NCBI RefSeq assembly: GCF_002259485.1 | Contig: NZ_NPGA01000020.1 | Span: 186,001 to 250,000, forward strand | Source of the DNA: Rhodococcus sp. 14-1411-2a | GTDB lineage: Bacteria; Actinomycetota; Actinomycetes; Mycobacteriales; Mycobacteriaceae | Length of the DNA stretch: 64,000 nt | Direction: 5' to 3' | Notes under the pieces: model-generated | The model's database searches: none | Told to the model about the DNA's origin: nothing | Seen by the model: only the letters and a program-made list of their open reading frames with translations | Program-made: the position numbers and the translations under genes | Part shown: piece by piece, positions 1-7,833 of the stretch | Position numbering within the stretch: position 1 is the first letter of the stretch | Layout: every line of letters starts with the position of its first letter

Positions 1-735
1 GACCGTCTCGACCAGCTCGCCCCAGTATCCGCGAACCTCCACCCCGTGTTCGGCGGCCATCAGTTCACGGAAGTCGTCGATACCCGACACGATCGGACCG
101 GCACATTCGTGGACTGCGACGATTCCCTGCGCCGCAGCACTGTCGAGCGCAGCTGTTCGAGCCAGAGCGCGGGTACCGGGCGTGATCATCGACCGCGCTG
201 TCTGCCGCGCGAGGTGATGCGCGGCAGCGGTGAGCGGGGACTGCTCCGAGAAGCCGGTGACGGATTCGATACCGGTCGCGGCGACGCGCAACGGCGTCGA
301 GACGGCGGCGGAATGCGAATCGATGCGAGTGAGGTACACCGGACGACCAGGAGCTGCCGCATCGAGGTCGGCTGTGGACGGTGCACGATGTTCGGGCCAC
401 CCGGTTTCGTCCCAGCCGTGTCCCCAGATCAGTGCGTCCGAGGACGATGATGCGTGTTCGGCAAGCACCCGCAGGCAGTGTTCGAGCGAAGTGCAGCCGG
501 ACAGATCGAGTCCGATCAGCGACAGACCCAGATCGGTGACGTGCACGTGAGTGTCGACGAACGCCGGTGCCACGAAGGAGCCCGCCAAGTCGGTGATGCG
601 GACTCCTGGATGCAGCGCTCGCCCGGTGCGGTCCTCACCGATCCAGCTGACGATTCCATCGGTCACGGCCATGGCGGTGGCGTCGGAGGCCATCGGACTG
701 TAGATCCGTCCGCCGCAGAACAATTCGGTGGTCAC
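1..735 (-). CDS. Amidohydrolase family protein (YtcJ-like), 3' end beyond window
   Basis: The first 245 residues of a metal-dependent amidohydrolase are visible; the gene runs off the left edge. The start is the GTG at 735 (V-T-T-E-L-F-C-G-G). The N-terminal strand FCGGRIYSP, the VTDGIVSWIG segment and the metal-binding DTHVHVTD box at about residues 65-72 are typical of the Amidohydro_3/YtcJ group, which hydrolyse exocyclic amides or similar bonds. The order and motifs fit that group well, but the substrate cannot be told, and the distal metal ligands are outside the window. It lies 17 bases downstream of the FxsA-like gene on the same strand and may be cotranscribed with it. Confidence 0.85.
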   Translation of the reverse strand, partial: MTTELFCGGRIYSPMASDATAMAVTDGIVSWIGEDRTGRALHPGVRITDLAGSFVAPAFVDTHVHVTDLGLSLIGLDLSGCTSLEHCLRVLAEHASSSSDALIWGHGWDETGWPEHRAPSTADLDAAAPGRPVYLTRIDSHSAAVSTPLRVAATGIESVTGFSEQSPLTAAAHHLARQTARSMITPGTRALARTAALDSAAAQGIVAVHECAGPIVSGIDDFRELMAAEHGVEVRGYWGELVETV

Positions 736-752
736 GAACGACCAGTCTGCCC

Positions 753-1277
753 CTACCGGTGTGGCTTCCGGAAATCCCCGGCTGCGGGATCGAAGCGGTC
801 GGCCTCGATCACCTGTCCCTCGAGTATCGGCGCAGAACCGGATGCATTCGGTGCTCGCGTGCTGTCGTCGAGGATCTCACCGTCGATGACGGTGGGGCGC
901 ATGCGCCGGGTGGCGGTAGCGACCTGTGGCAACCAGCGCGCGGCGGCCCACATCACTGCTGGGCGCAGTAGCCACCTGGTCGGCGGGATCAACAGCAGCA
1001 ACCCGATCACCGTGGTCACCAGGCCGGGCACGAACATCGCGACCGACCCTGCGGCGAAGAGAGCGCCGTCGGCCACGGCACCGCCGGCCGATCGCTCGCC
1101 TCGCGATGCCCGCTGCAGACCGTCCAACACACGTCTGCCCTGCGATCGCACGAGGAGTGACCCGACCAGCGATCCACCGATCAGCAGCACGACGGTCCAG
1201 AGCACACCGAGCGCGCTTCCTACGGCGACCAGCGCTGCGACCTCGACCACGATATAGAGTACGAACAGAGCGAGCAT
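753..1277 (-). CDS. fxsA: FxsA family membrane protein
   Basis: This 174-residue protein has an N-terminal hydrophobic pair of helices (about residues 1-40), a short polar segment with SQGRRVLDG, and a second hydrophobic region (about 75-100, with PGLVTTVIGLLLLIPPTR) followed by a polar tail. That arrangement, including the GLLLLIPPTR box, is the FxsA/YtcD-like cytoplasmic-membrane family. E. coli FxsA was described as relieving phage T7 exclusion by the F plasmid; its biochemical role is unknown. The ATG at 1277 has an AAAGGA Shine-Dalgarno about 7 bases upstream. It precedes the amidohydrolase gene on the same strand. Confidence 0.85.
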   Translation of the reverse strand: MLALFVLYIVVEVAALVAVGSALGVLWTVVLLIGGSLVGSLLVRSQGRRVLDGLQRASRGERSAGGAVADGALFAAGSVAMFVPGLVTTVIGLLLLIPPTRWLLRPAVMWAAARWLPQVATATRRMRPTVIDGEILDDSTRAPNASGSAPILEGQVIEADRFDPAAGDFRKPHR

Positions 1278-1358
1278 GACGGTCCTTTCTTCGCTTCACC
1301 GGTACAACGCGCGGGGCATCGAAATAGCTCCCGACTTGCCGTATTTGTCGGCAGATTC

Positions 1359-2015
1359 TCAGGAACCCGGCCGGACGAGGCCGGTTTCGTACGCCACGAC
1401 GACGGCCTGGACTCGATCGCGGACGTCCAACTTCGTCAGGATTCGGCCGATGTGAGTCTTGATCGTCGCCTCGGACAGATGCAGGGCGGCCGCAATCTCG
1501 GCGTTGGACAAGCCGGTAGCCAAGTGCACCAGCACCTCGCGCTCGCGTCCGGTGAGCGCATCGAGAACGGCGGCATCGGTGGTCGACACGGACTGCTCGA
1601 CGAACCTCGACAGCAAACGCTTGGTGACCTTCGGCGAGACGACGGCATCGCCTGCGGCCACGCTGCGAATCGCGGAGACCAGGTCCTCGGGTGGAGTGTC
1701 CTTGAGCAGGAATCCACTGGCCCCTGCCCGGAGTGCCCCGAGGACGTGTTCGTCGAGATCGAAGGTCGTCATCACCAGAACCTTGGCGTCCGAACCCGAT
1801 TCGGTGATGCTGCGGGTGGCGGCGACGCCGTCGATGCCGGGCATGCGGACGTCCATCAGCACTACCGCCGGTGCCAGTCTGGCGACGGCCTCGACGGCAC
1901 CCGCCCCGTCCGAGGCCTCCCCCACCACCTCGATGTCGTCCTGCGCCTCGAGCACCATGTTCAATCCCATGCGCATGAGTTCCTGGTCGTCCACGACGAC
2001 AACGGTGATCGGCAC
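1359..2015 (-). CDS. NarL/LuxR-family response regulator
   Basis: This is a 218-residue two-component regulator. The receiver domain spans about residues 1-120, with the acidic pair D9-D10, the phosphoacceptor D55 in VVLMDVRMPG, and the conserved lysine in FLLKD. The C-terminal LuxR helix-turn-helix (about 148-210) carries TGREREVLVHLATGLSNAEI and the recognition helix with IKTHIGRILTKL. The start is GTG at 2015. It lies 16 bases after the histidine kinase gene, so the two form one operon and a cognate pair. Target genes are not evident from the window; actinobacterial pairs of this size often control neighbouring membrane or stress genes, but that is inference. Confidence 0.93.
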   Translation of the reverse strand: MPITVVVVDDQELMRMGLNMVLEAQDDIEVVGEASDGAGAVEAVARLAPAVVLMDVRMPGIDGVAATRSITESGSDAKVLVMTTFDLDEHVLGALRAGASGFLLKDTPPEDLVSAIRSVAAGDAVVSPKVTKRLLSRFVEQSVSTTDAAVLDALTGREREVLVHLATGLSNAEIAAALHLSEATIKTHIGRILTKLDVRDRVQAVVVAYETGLVRPGS

Positions 2016-2031
2016 CGACCCAACCTAGCCC

Positions 2032-3189
2032 TCACTCGATCGGCAGCGTTGCCCGCACGAGCCAATTGCCGTGCGGCGTCCGCCCGGCGTGCAGGGTGCC
2101 TCGAAGCACCGCTACTCGCTCGCGCATTCCGAGAAGTCCGTGTCCACCACCGTCCTCGGACGGTGGTGCGCCGGAGCCGTTGTCGGAGATCTCGACGGTG
2201 ACCGCATCTTCTCCGCGAACCACCTTGACGACAGCGCGTGGCGCGTGACCGGCGTGGCGGAGGACGTTGGTCAGCGATTCCTGCACCAACCGGTGCACTC
2301 CCAGGCTGATCGCCGGACTGATGTCGTCCAGGTTTCCGGTCTGTTCGAGCTCGACGTTCAATCCGGCGCGACCCATCATCTCCACGACACGGGCCAGACC
2401 GGCGGTGCCGTACTGGGGCATGTCGTCCGAGTCGGGCGAGGTCCGCAGCAACGCGACCGTTCGACGCAGCTCGGCCAATGCCGAACGGCCCGTTGCGGAG
2501 ATGTTGGCCACGGCCTGCTCTGCGCGATCGGGATTGCGCCTGATAGCGTACGAGGCGCCGTCGGCCTGCACCACCATGACACTGACGCTGTGGGCGATGA
2601 CGTCGTGCAGTTCGCGTGCAATGCGAGTGCGCTCGGTGAGCACGGCCTCTTCGGCGCGTCGGTCCCTGTCGTACTCGGCCACGACGAGTCGGGCCTGAGT
2701 CGCTTCGTCGTACGCCCGGCGGGCACCGAGAAATTCCGCCGCAACCCACGACAGGGCGTACATCAGCGCGCTGAACAGCAGTGTCGTGAACACCGGTTGG
2801 GCGAACAGAAGCAGGTTCGCGGCGGTGTACACGGCGAGTGCGGCGGCATAGACGCCGCCCTGAACTCGACCGACGTACGCGACCAGCGTGTAGAGCATGA
2901 TCGGCAGGGCGAGCGCTGCCGGGTGACCGTTGTACGCATCGCCCACCAGGCTGCCCGCTATGTCGGAGCCGAGCGTGGTGACGAGAGTCAGTGCTGCGAT
3001 CGTGCGGGGCAGACGCCGCCGCCACGCGACGGGAATGGTCAGCACGACCGAGAAGACCAGGAACAACGGCCCGTTCAGACCGTCGACCGAGCTGACGAAC
3101 ACCAGAATGTCGACGACGAACAGCCCGACGGCCAGCAGGGCATCGGCCACGAACGGCTGCCCACGGAGCCACAGACTGAATCGACGCAT
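2032..3189 (-). CDS. Sensor histidine kinase (HisKA_3 type)
   Basis: This 385-residue membrane kinase pairs with the downstream regulator. The N-terminal half (about residues 12-155) is hydrophobic with several membrane helices and no large extracellular loop, so it may sense a membrane or intramembrane signal. The dimerisation and phosphoacceptor box is RIARELHDVIAHSVSVMVVQ with H195. The HATPase domain carries the N box (LTNVLRHAG) and G boxes (DNGSGAPP, GHGLLGMRERV). The ATG at 3189 starts 17 bases from the divergent TSUP transporter start, so the two genes share a very short promoter region. Confidence 0.93.
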   Translation of the reverse strand: MRRFSLWLRGQPFVADALLAVGLFVVDILVFVSSVDGLNGPLFLVFSVVLTIPVAWRRRLPRTIAALTLVTTLGSDIAGSLVGDAYNGHPAALALPIMLYTLVAYVGRVQGGVYAAALAVYTAANLLLFAQPVFTTLLFSALMYALSWVAAEFLGARRAYDEATQARLVVAEYDRDRRAEEAVLTERTRIARELHDVIAHSVSVMVVQADGASYAIRRNPDRAEQAVANISATGRSALAELRRTVALLRTSPDSDDMPQYGTAGLARVVEMMGRAGLNVELEQTGNLDDISPAISLGVHRLVQESLTNVLRHAGHAPRAVVKVVRGEDAVTVEISDNGSGAPPSEDGGGHGLLGMRERVAVLRGTLHAGRTPHGNWLVRATLPIE

Positions 3190-3206
3190 GTGATTGAGTT
3201 TGCCGT

Positions 3207-3974
3207 ATGACTGCTGCCGACTGGGGATTGCTGATGGTCGCGGCCACGGCCGCCGGTTGGGTCGACGCCGTGGTGGGCGGAGGTGGCCTCATCCTGCTGC
3301 CGGCGATCCTTCTCGTGGCACCTCAGCTCACGCAGCAGGCAGCGCTGGCGACGAACAAGGCGACTGCCGTATTCGGTACGGTCGCCGCCGTCGTCACCTT
3401 CGCGCGGAAGGTCTCGCTGAATTGGGCGGTGCTGGTTCCGGCCGGCGTTCTCGCCGCCGTGGCCTCGGCAGCCGGTGCTGCTGCGGTGTCGTTGATCGAT
3501 CGCGAGCTGTTCATCCCGATCATCATGGTCGTTCTCGTGGGTGTGGCCGTACTGGTCACCTGCCGTCCGACCATCGGTCTGAGCGCGGCATCGTCGCCGC
3601 CCACCCATCGCAAAGTTCTGGTCGTCATCGGGTGCGCAGCCGCCGGAATCGGCTTCTACGACGGCATTCTCGGGCCCGGTACCGGAACGTTCCTGATCAT
3701 CGTCTTCGCCACGATGCTCGGAACCGAGTTCGTGCGCAGCGCCGCGATGGCCAAGGTGATCAACGTCGGGTCCAACGTCGGTGCCCTCACCTTCTTCGCC
3801 ATCACCGGCAGTGTCTACTGGCAGCTCGGAGCGGCCATGGCGGTGTGCAACGTGTTCGGTGCCGTCCTCGGGTCAAGAACGGCGGTCGCCCGCGGTGCCG
3901 GATTCGTGAGAATCGTCCTGCTCGTCGTGGTCGTGGGCATGGTGGTCCGACTCGGATGGCAACAATTCGGCTAG
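3207..3974 (+). CDS. TSUP family (TauE/SafE-type) membrane transporter
   Basis: This 255-residue integral membrane protein has about eight hydrophobic segments. Family hallmarks are the N-terminal GGGGLILLPAIL motif after helix 1 (about residues 25-37), the LATNK motif near residue 50, and the repeated half with GFYDGILGPGTGTFLII (about 150-166) and the second internal repeat. TSUP proteins move sulfite, sulfonates or other small organic anions across the cytoplasmic membrane; the substrate here is unknown. It is divergent from the kinase gene and its stop codon overlaps the predicted -10 element of tldD. Confidence 0.88.
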   Translation: MTAADWGLLMVAATAAGWVDAVVGGGGLILLPAILLVAPQLTQQAALATNKATAVFGTVAAVVTFARKVSLNWAVLVPAGVLAAVASAAGAAAVSLIDRELFIPIIMVVLVGVAVLVTCRPTIGLSAASSPPTHRKVLVVIGCAAAGIGFYDGILGPGTGTFLIIVFATMLGTEFVRSAAMAKVINVGSNVGALTFFAITGSVYWQLGAAMAVCNVFGAVLGSRTAVARGAGFVRIVLLVVVVGMVVRLGWQQFG

Positions 3975-3985
3975 CGTCTTCAGGC

Positions 3986-5512
3986 GTGACGAGACAATCG
4001 GATCGATCGGTCGACGCCGACTTCCTTGCTCTGCCCCTGCAGGCCCTCGCGGACGCCGCCCTGAGCGCGGCCCGCTCGGCCGGGGCAACGCATGCAGATG
4101 TTCGCGTGCAGCGCTTGACGACTCAGTCGATATCGCTGCGCGACGGCTCCGTCCAATCCGCAATCGACGCCGGGGAGATCGGCCTCGCCGTACGGGTCGT
4201 GGTCGACGGCACCTGGGGTTTTGCATCGCACGCCGAACTCGGCACCGACGCAGCCGCAGCCACGGCCCGCAGTGCGGTCGAGGTGGCCACAGCGCTGCGC
4301 ACGCTCAATCGCGAACGCGTCGAACTCGCCTCCGAGCCGGTGTACTCGAATGCGACGTGGGTGTCGGAGTACGACATCGACCCGTTCGAGGTACCCACCG
4401 CCGAGAAGGTGGCACTGCTGGCGGAGTATTCGTCCCGGCTGGCGGCGTCGGACGGCGTCGATCACGTCACCGCCTCGGTTCTGCAGGTCAAGGAGCAGTC
4501 GTTCTACGCGGATCTGGCCGGCAGCGGCATCACGCAGCAGCGGGTGCGACTGCATCCCCAGTTCGAGGCCACCACGGTGGATCGATCCGCCGGTGCATTC
4601 GAGACCATGCGCACCCTCGCGCCACCCGTCGGACGAGGCTGGGAGTACCTGGGCGAGCACAGCACGTGGGACTGGGCCGACGAGCTGGCCCGGATCCCCG
4701 AATGGCTGGCCGAGAAGGTGAAGGCACCGTCCGTCGTGGCAGGCCCAACGGATCTCGTCATCGATCCGACCAACCTGTGGCTCACCATTCACGAGTCGAT
4801 CGGGCACGCAACGGAATACGACCGTGCCATCGGCTACGAGGCCGCCTACGCCGGCACGTCGTTCGCGACCCCGGACCAGTTGGGGACGTTGCGCTACGGA
4901 TCGCCCATCATGCACGTCACCGCCGACCGGACCGAGATCAACGGCCTGGCCAGCATCGGTTGGGACGACGACGGAGTGGCGTCGCAGAGATGGGACCTGG
5001 TCCGCGACGGCACACTGGTGGGCTACCAACTCGATCGAGTGTTCGCCCCCAAACTCGGTCTGGAGCGGTCCAACGGATGTTCGTACGCCGATTCTCCGCA
5101 TCATGTTCCGATCCAGCGGATGGCGAACGTATCGCTGCAGCCCGACCCCGATGTCGATCGTTCCACCGCCGACGTCATCGGTGAGGTGGAGGACGGCATC
5201 TACGTCGTCGGAGACAAGTCCTGGTCGATCGACATGCAGCGCTACAACTTTCAGTTCACCGGCCAACGCTTCTACCGAATCCGCAACGGCGTGCTCGACG
5301 GCCAGGTGCGTGACGTGGCGTACCAGGCGACGACCACCGAATTCTGGGGCTCGATGGAACTGCTCGGCGGACCGTCCACGTGGCGACTCGGCGGCGCATT
5401 CAACTGCGGCAAGGCCCAACCCGGGCAGGTGGCCGCCGTAAGCCACGGGTGCCCCGTCGCGTTGTTCCGCGGCGTCAACGTCCTCAACACCCGATCGGAG
5501 GCAGGTCGATGA
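3986..5512 (+). CDS. tldD: TldD metalloprotease subunit
   Basis: This 508-residue protein is the catalytic half of the TldD/TldE heterodimer, which degrades unfolded peptides and in some bacteria processes microcin or RiPP precursors. The zinc motif HExxxH is intact (H269-E270, H274, in LTIHESIGHATEYDR), and the downstream NGCSYADSP and FNCGKAQPGQ glycine-rich parts match the family. The start is GTG at 3986: it is preceded by TAGCGT at 3972-3977 and no Shine-Dalgarno, so a leaderless transcript is likely. The gene overlaps tldE by four bases (ATGA), which suggests translational coupling. The length is normal for actinobacterial TldD. Confidence 0.93.
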   Translation: MTRQSDRSVDADFLALPLQALADAALSAARSAGATHADVRVQRLTTQSISLRDGSVQSAIDAGEIGLAVRVVVDGTWGFASHAELGTDAAAATARSAVEVATALRTLNRERVELASEPVYSNATWVSEYDIDPFEVPTAEKVALLAEYSSRLAASDGVDHVTASVLQVKEQSFYADLAGSGITQQRVRLHPQFEATTVDRSAGAFETMRTLAPPVGRGWEYLGEHSTWDWADELARIPEWLAEKVKAPSVVAGPTDLVIDPTNLWLTIHESIGHATEYDRAIGYEAAYAGTSFATPDQLGTLRYGSPIMHVTADRTEINGLASIGWDDDGVASQRWDLVRDGTLVGYQLDRVFAPKLGLERSNGCSYADSPHHVPIQRMANVSLQPDPDVDRSTADVIGEVEDGIYVVGDKSWSIDMQRYNFQFTGQRFYRIRNGVLDGQVRDVAYQATTTEFWGSMELLGGPSTWRLGGAFNCGKAQPGQVAAVSHGCPVALFRGVNVLNTRSEAGR

Positions 5513-6909
5513 TCGCGCCGCAGCTCGTGATCGAACGTGCACTCGCCTGCGCGAGTGTCGACGACACCATCGTGATCGTCACCGACTCCAGCGATGCAAC
5601 ACTGCGGTGGGCCGGAAACTCCATGACCACCAACGGAATTGCCACCTCCCGGCGCTGGGAGGTGATCTCGATCGTGCGAGAGGCCGACGTCGTTCGGGGC
5701 AGGAGTGGAGCCGGCGGAACGACCGTTCGAGTCGGCACCGTGTCGTCGACGAGTGTCGATCCGGACGACATCGAGGCAGTGGTTCGGGCCAGCGAGGCGG
5801 CGGCGCGATCGGCAGAGCCCGCCGAGGACGCGATGCCCTTGCTGCCTCGCGAGTCGGTCTCGGACCCGCACGACTGGGACCGCCGAGCACAACATACGTC
5901 GGTCGACGTGTTCGGCTCGCTGGCAACGGAATTGAACGTCGGATTCGATGGTGAGGACGCGCTGTACGGATTCGCGCAGCACACCGTCGACAACGTCTGG
6001 CTCGGAACCTCGACCGGGGTGCGTCGTACTTTCACACAGCCCACCGGATCGGTCGAGATCAATGGAAAGCGATCCGGTGCGAGCGCCTGGGTGGGCACCG
6101 GAACCACCGACTTCCAGAACGTGTCGGCCGAGTCGATGTTGGCGGAGCTGTCCACCCGGCTCGGCTGGGCCCGGAACACCATCGAACTGCCCGCCGGTCG
6201 CTATGAGACTGTGCTGCCCCCGTCGGCGGTGGCAGACCTGATGATCTACCTGATGTGGACCATGGAAGGCCGTGGAGCGCAGGAAGGCCGCACCGCTCTC
6301 TCGCGGGCCGGGGGAACGAGAGTCGGTGAGAAACTCACCGACCTGCCGCTGACGCTGTACTCCGACCCACGCGCATCCGGACTCGAGTACGCGCCGTTCG
6401 TGATCGCCGGCTCGTCGAGTGATGCGGTATCGGTGTTCGACAACGGCATGGACATCGAGCGGGTCGACTGGGTGCGCGACGGTTCGGTCGCGGCCCTGTC
6501 CTACCCGCGTGCCGCCGCGCAGAAGTTCGGCGCACCCGTCGCGGTGCCGGGCAACAATCTCGTCATGACCGGCGGCACCGATACTCGGCTGGCCGAGATG
6601 GTTGCCGCAACCGAGCGGGGCCTGCTGCTGACCACTCTCTGGTACATCCGAGAGGTCGATCCCACCTCGCTGCTGCTCACCGGGCTGACCAGAGACGGGG
6701 TCTACGCCATCGAGGACGGTCGGATCACCGGCGCAGTGAACAACTTTCGCTTCAACGAGAGCCCGCTCGATCTGTTGCGACGCGTCACCGAGGCAGGCGC
6801 AACGGAGGCGACACTGCCGCGCGAGTGGAAGGACTGGTTCACTCGCACGGCGATGCCGCCGCTACGCATCCCCGACTTTCACATGTCGTCGGTGAGCGCC
6901 GCGCAGTAG
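5509..6909 (+). CDS. tldE: TldE/PmbA-like protein
   Basis: This 466-residue partner of TldD belongs to the same U62 family but lacks the HExxxH zinc motif, as expected for TldE, which forms the closed chamber with TldD. Supporting stretches are the N-terminal SDATLRWAGNSMTTNG segment, TRLGWARNTIELPAGRYETVLPP in the middle and the C-terminal LLLTGLTRDGVYAIEDGRI. The ATG at 5509 overlaps the tldD stop (ATGA). The stop is followed after 16 bases by the convergent VOC gene. No RiPP-like precursor or microcin gene was seen beside the pair, so its native substrate is unknown. Confidence 0.9.
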   Translation: MIAPQLVIERALACASVDDTIVIVTDSSDATLRWAGNSMTTNGIATSRRWEVISIVREADVVRGRSGAGGTTVRVGTVSSTSVDPDDIEAVVRASEAAARSAEPAEDAMPLLPRESVSDPHDWDRRAQHTSVDVFGSLATELNVGFDGEDALYGFAQHTVDNVWLGTSTGVRRTFTQPTGSVEINGKRSGASAWVGTGTTDFQNVSAESMLAELSTRLGWARNTIELPAGRYETVLPPSAVADLMIYLMWTMEGRGAQEGRTALSRAGGTRVGEKLTDLPLTLYSDPRASGLEYAPFVIAGSSSDAVSVFDNGMDIERVDWVRDGSVAALSYPRAAAQKFGAPVAVPGNNLVMTGGTDTRLAEMVAATERGLLLTTLWYIREVDPTSLLLTGLTRDGVYAIEDGRITGAVNNFRFNESPLDLLRRVTEAGATEATLPREWKDWFTRTAMPPLRIPDFHMSSVSAAQ

Positions 6910-6925
6910 GGCTCGGTAGCGCGAC

Positions 6926-7363
6926 CTACTTGTCGGGGCCGGAGAGCTCGAGTGCGATGTTGTCGGGGTCGCGGAACTCCACGATGGACAGTCCGGGCCC
7001 GGCGTCCTTGATGCCCTCGTGCGCGATACCCAACTCGTCGAGTGTCTTCACGGCGTCCTCGAGGGCGGCGCGGGTGTCGACGGTGAAACTGAGGTGATCG
7101 AGTCCGCAACGGTCCTCGGCGAATGTGTCGTCGCTCGGTGCGACCGGGCGCAGACCGAGCAGGCCACCACCGAATTTGTAGATGACGCCGCCGAAGAGGA
7201 ACCACAGCGCCTTCTTGGTCTCTTCGTCCGCGTCGGGGTCCCAGGCGTACGCGACGTCGAAGCCGAACACCGAGTCGTAGAACGACCGGGACCGTTCGAT
7301 GTCACTGACGGTGAGGCGAACATGGTTGTAATCGGTCACTGCGATTGGCACGTGGTGCTCCAT
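6926..7363 (-). CDS. VOC (glyoxalase/dioxygenase fold) protein
   Basis: This single-domain vicinal-oxygen-chelate protein of 145 residues shows the classic order: an N-terminal strand DYNHVRLTVSDIERSRSFYDSVFGF, a central LDHLSFTVDTRAALEDAV, and a C-terminal FRDPDNIALEL with a glutamate that is a usual metal ligand. The histidines of NHVRL and LDHLSF could complete the metal site. Substrate is unknown; relatives include glyoxalase I, bleomycin-type binding proteins and extradiol dioxygenases. I chose the ATG at 7363 (MEHHVPIAVTDYNH) because the upstream reading frame is not glyoxalase-like. It is convergent with tldE. Confidence 0.85.
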   Translation of the reverse strand: MEHHVPIAVTDYNHVRLTVSDIERSRSFYDSVFGFDVAYAWDPDADEETKKALWFLFGGVIYKFGGGLLGLRPVAPSDDTFAEDRCGLDHLSFTVDTRAALEDAVKTLDELGIAHEGIKDAGPGLSIVEFRDPDNIALELSGPDK

Positions 7364-7434
7364 TCCGGCAGCAGGGGAAGCTGCCTCACGAAGCATTCGG
7401 AACCGCGCATGCGAACGATGGCACCGCTCGCAAC

Positions 7435-7815
7435 TCAGGTGGCGGTGATCGCCAATCCGACGGAACCGCTCTTGCCCCGTCGCAGCACACTTCCCTTGAC
7501 CGTGAGCCATCCGATGAGTCCGTACTTCGACGCGATCGCCGAGCGAGCCTTCTCCGTCTCGGCCGCGTCGAGAATCTCGGCCCGTGCGTCGACCGCGTCG
7601 CCCTGAGGGTTACCGCGCATGTCGCACGGTGCCAGCGTGACTGCGGGGTTGCGGCGAATCCGTTTCACCTTCCACGAATCGGCCACCGTCCAGACCAGCA
7701 GCCGATTCCCGTCGAGGGCACCCCACAGCGGAGTCGGAACCCCTGTGCCGTCTTTCTTGAACGTCGTCAGCAGTACGTATTTGCCTTTGGCAATGTCTTC
7801 GAAGGTGGCAGCCAT
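7435..7815 (-). CDS. PPOX-class F420-dependent oxidoreductase (Rv2061c-like)
   Basis: This 126-residue split-barrel protein is of the pyridoxamine-phosphate-oxidase/FDOR type. Supporting segments are YVLLTTFKKDGTGVPTPLWGAL, which forms the first strands, LLVWTVADSWKVKRIRRNP with its basic phosphate-contacting patch, and the C-terminal GLAI strand. Such proteins use reduced F420 (or sometimes FMN) as hydride donor. In M. tuberculosis the equivalent gene sits next to cobN, as here: cobN ends 19 bases upstream of its start. The substrate is unknown. A role in cobalamin metabolism is suggested only by position. Confidence 0.85.
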   Translation of the reverse strand: MAATFEDIAKGKYVLLTTFKKDGTGVPTPLWGALDGNRLLVWTVADSWKVKRIRRNPAVTLAPCDMRGNPQGDAVDARAEILDAAETEKARSAIASKYGLIGWLTVKGSVLRRGKSGSVGLAITAT

Positions 7816-7833
7816 ACTGCTCAGAATACGTCG

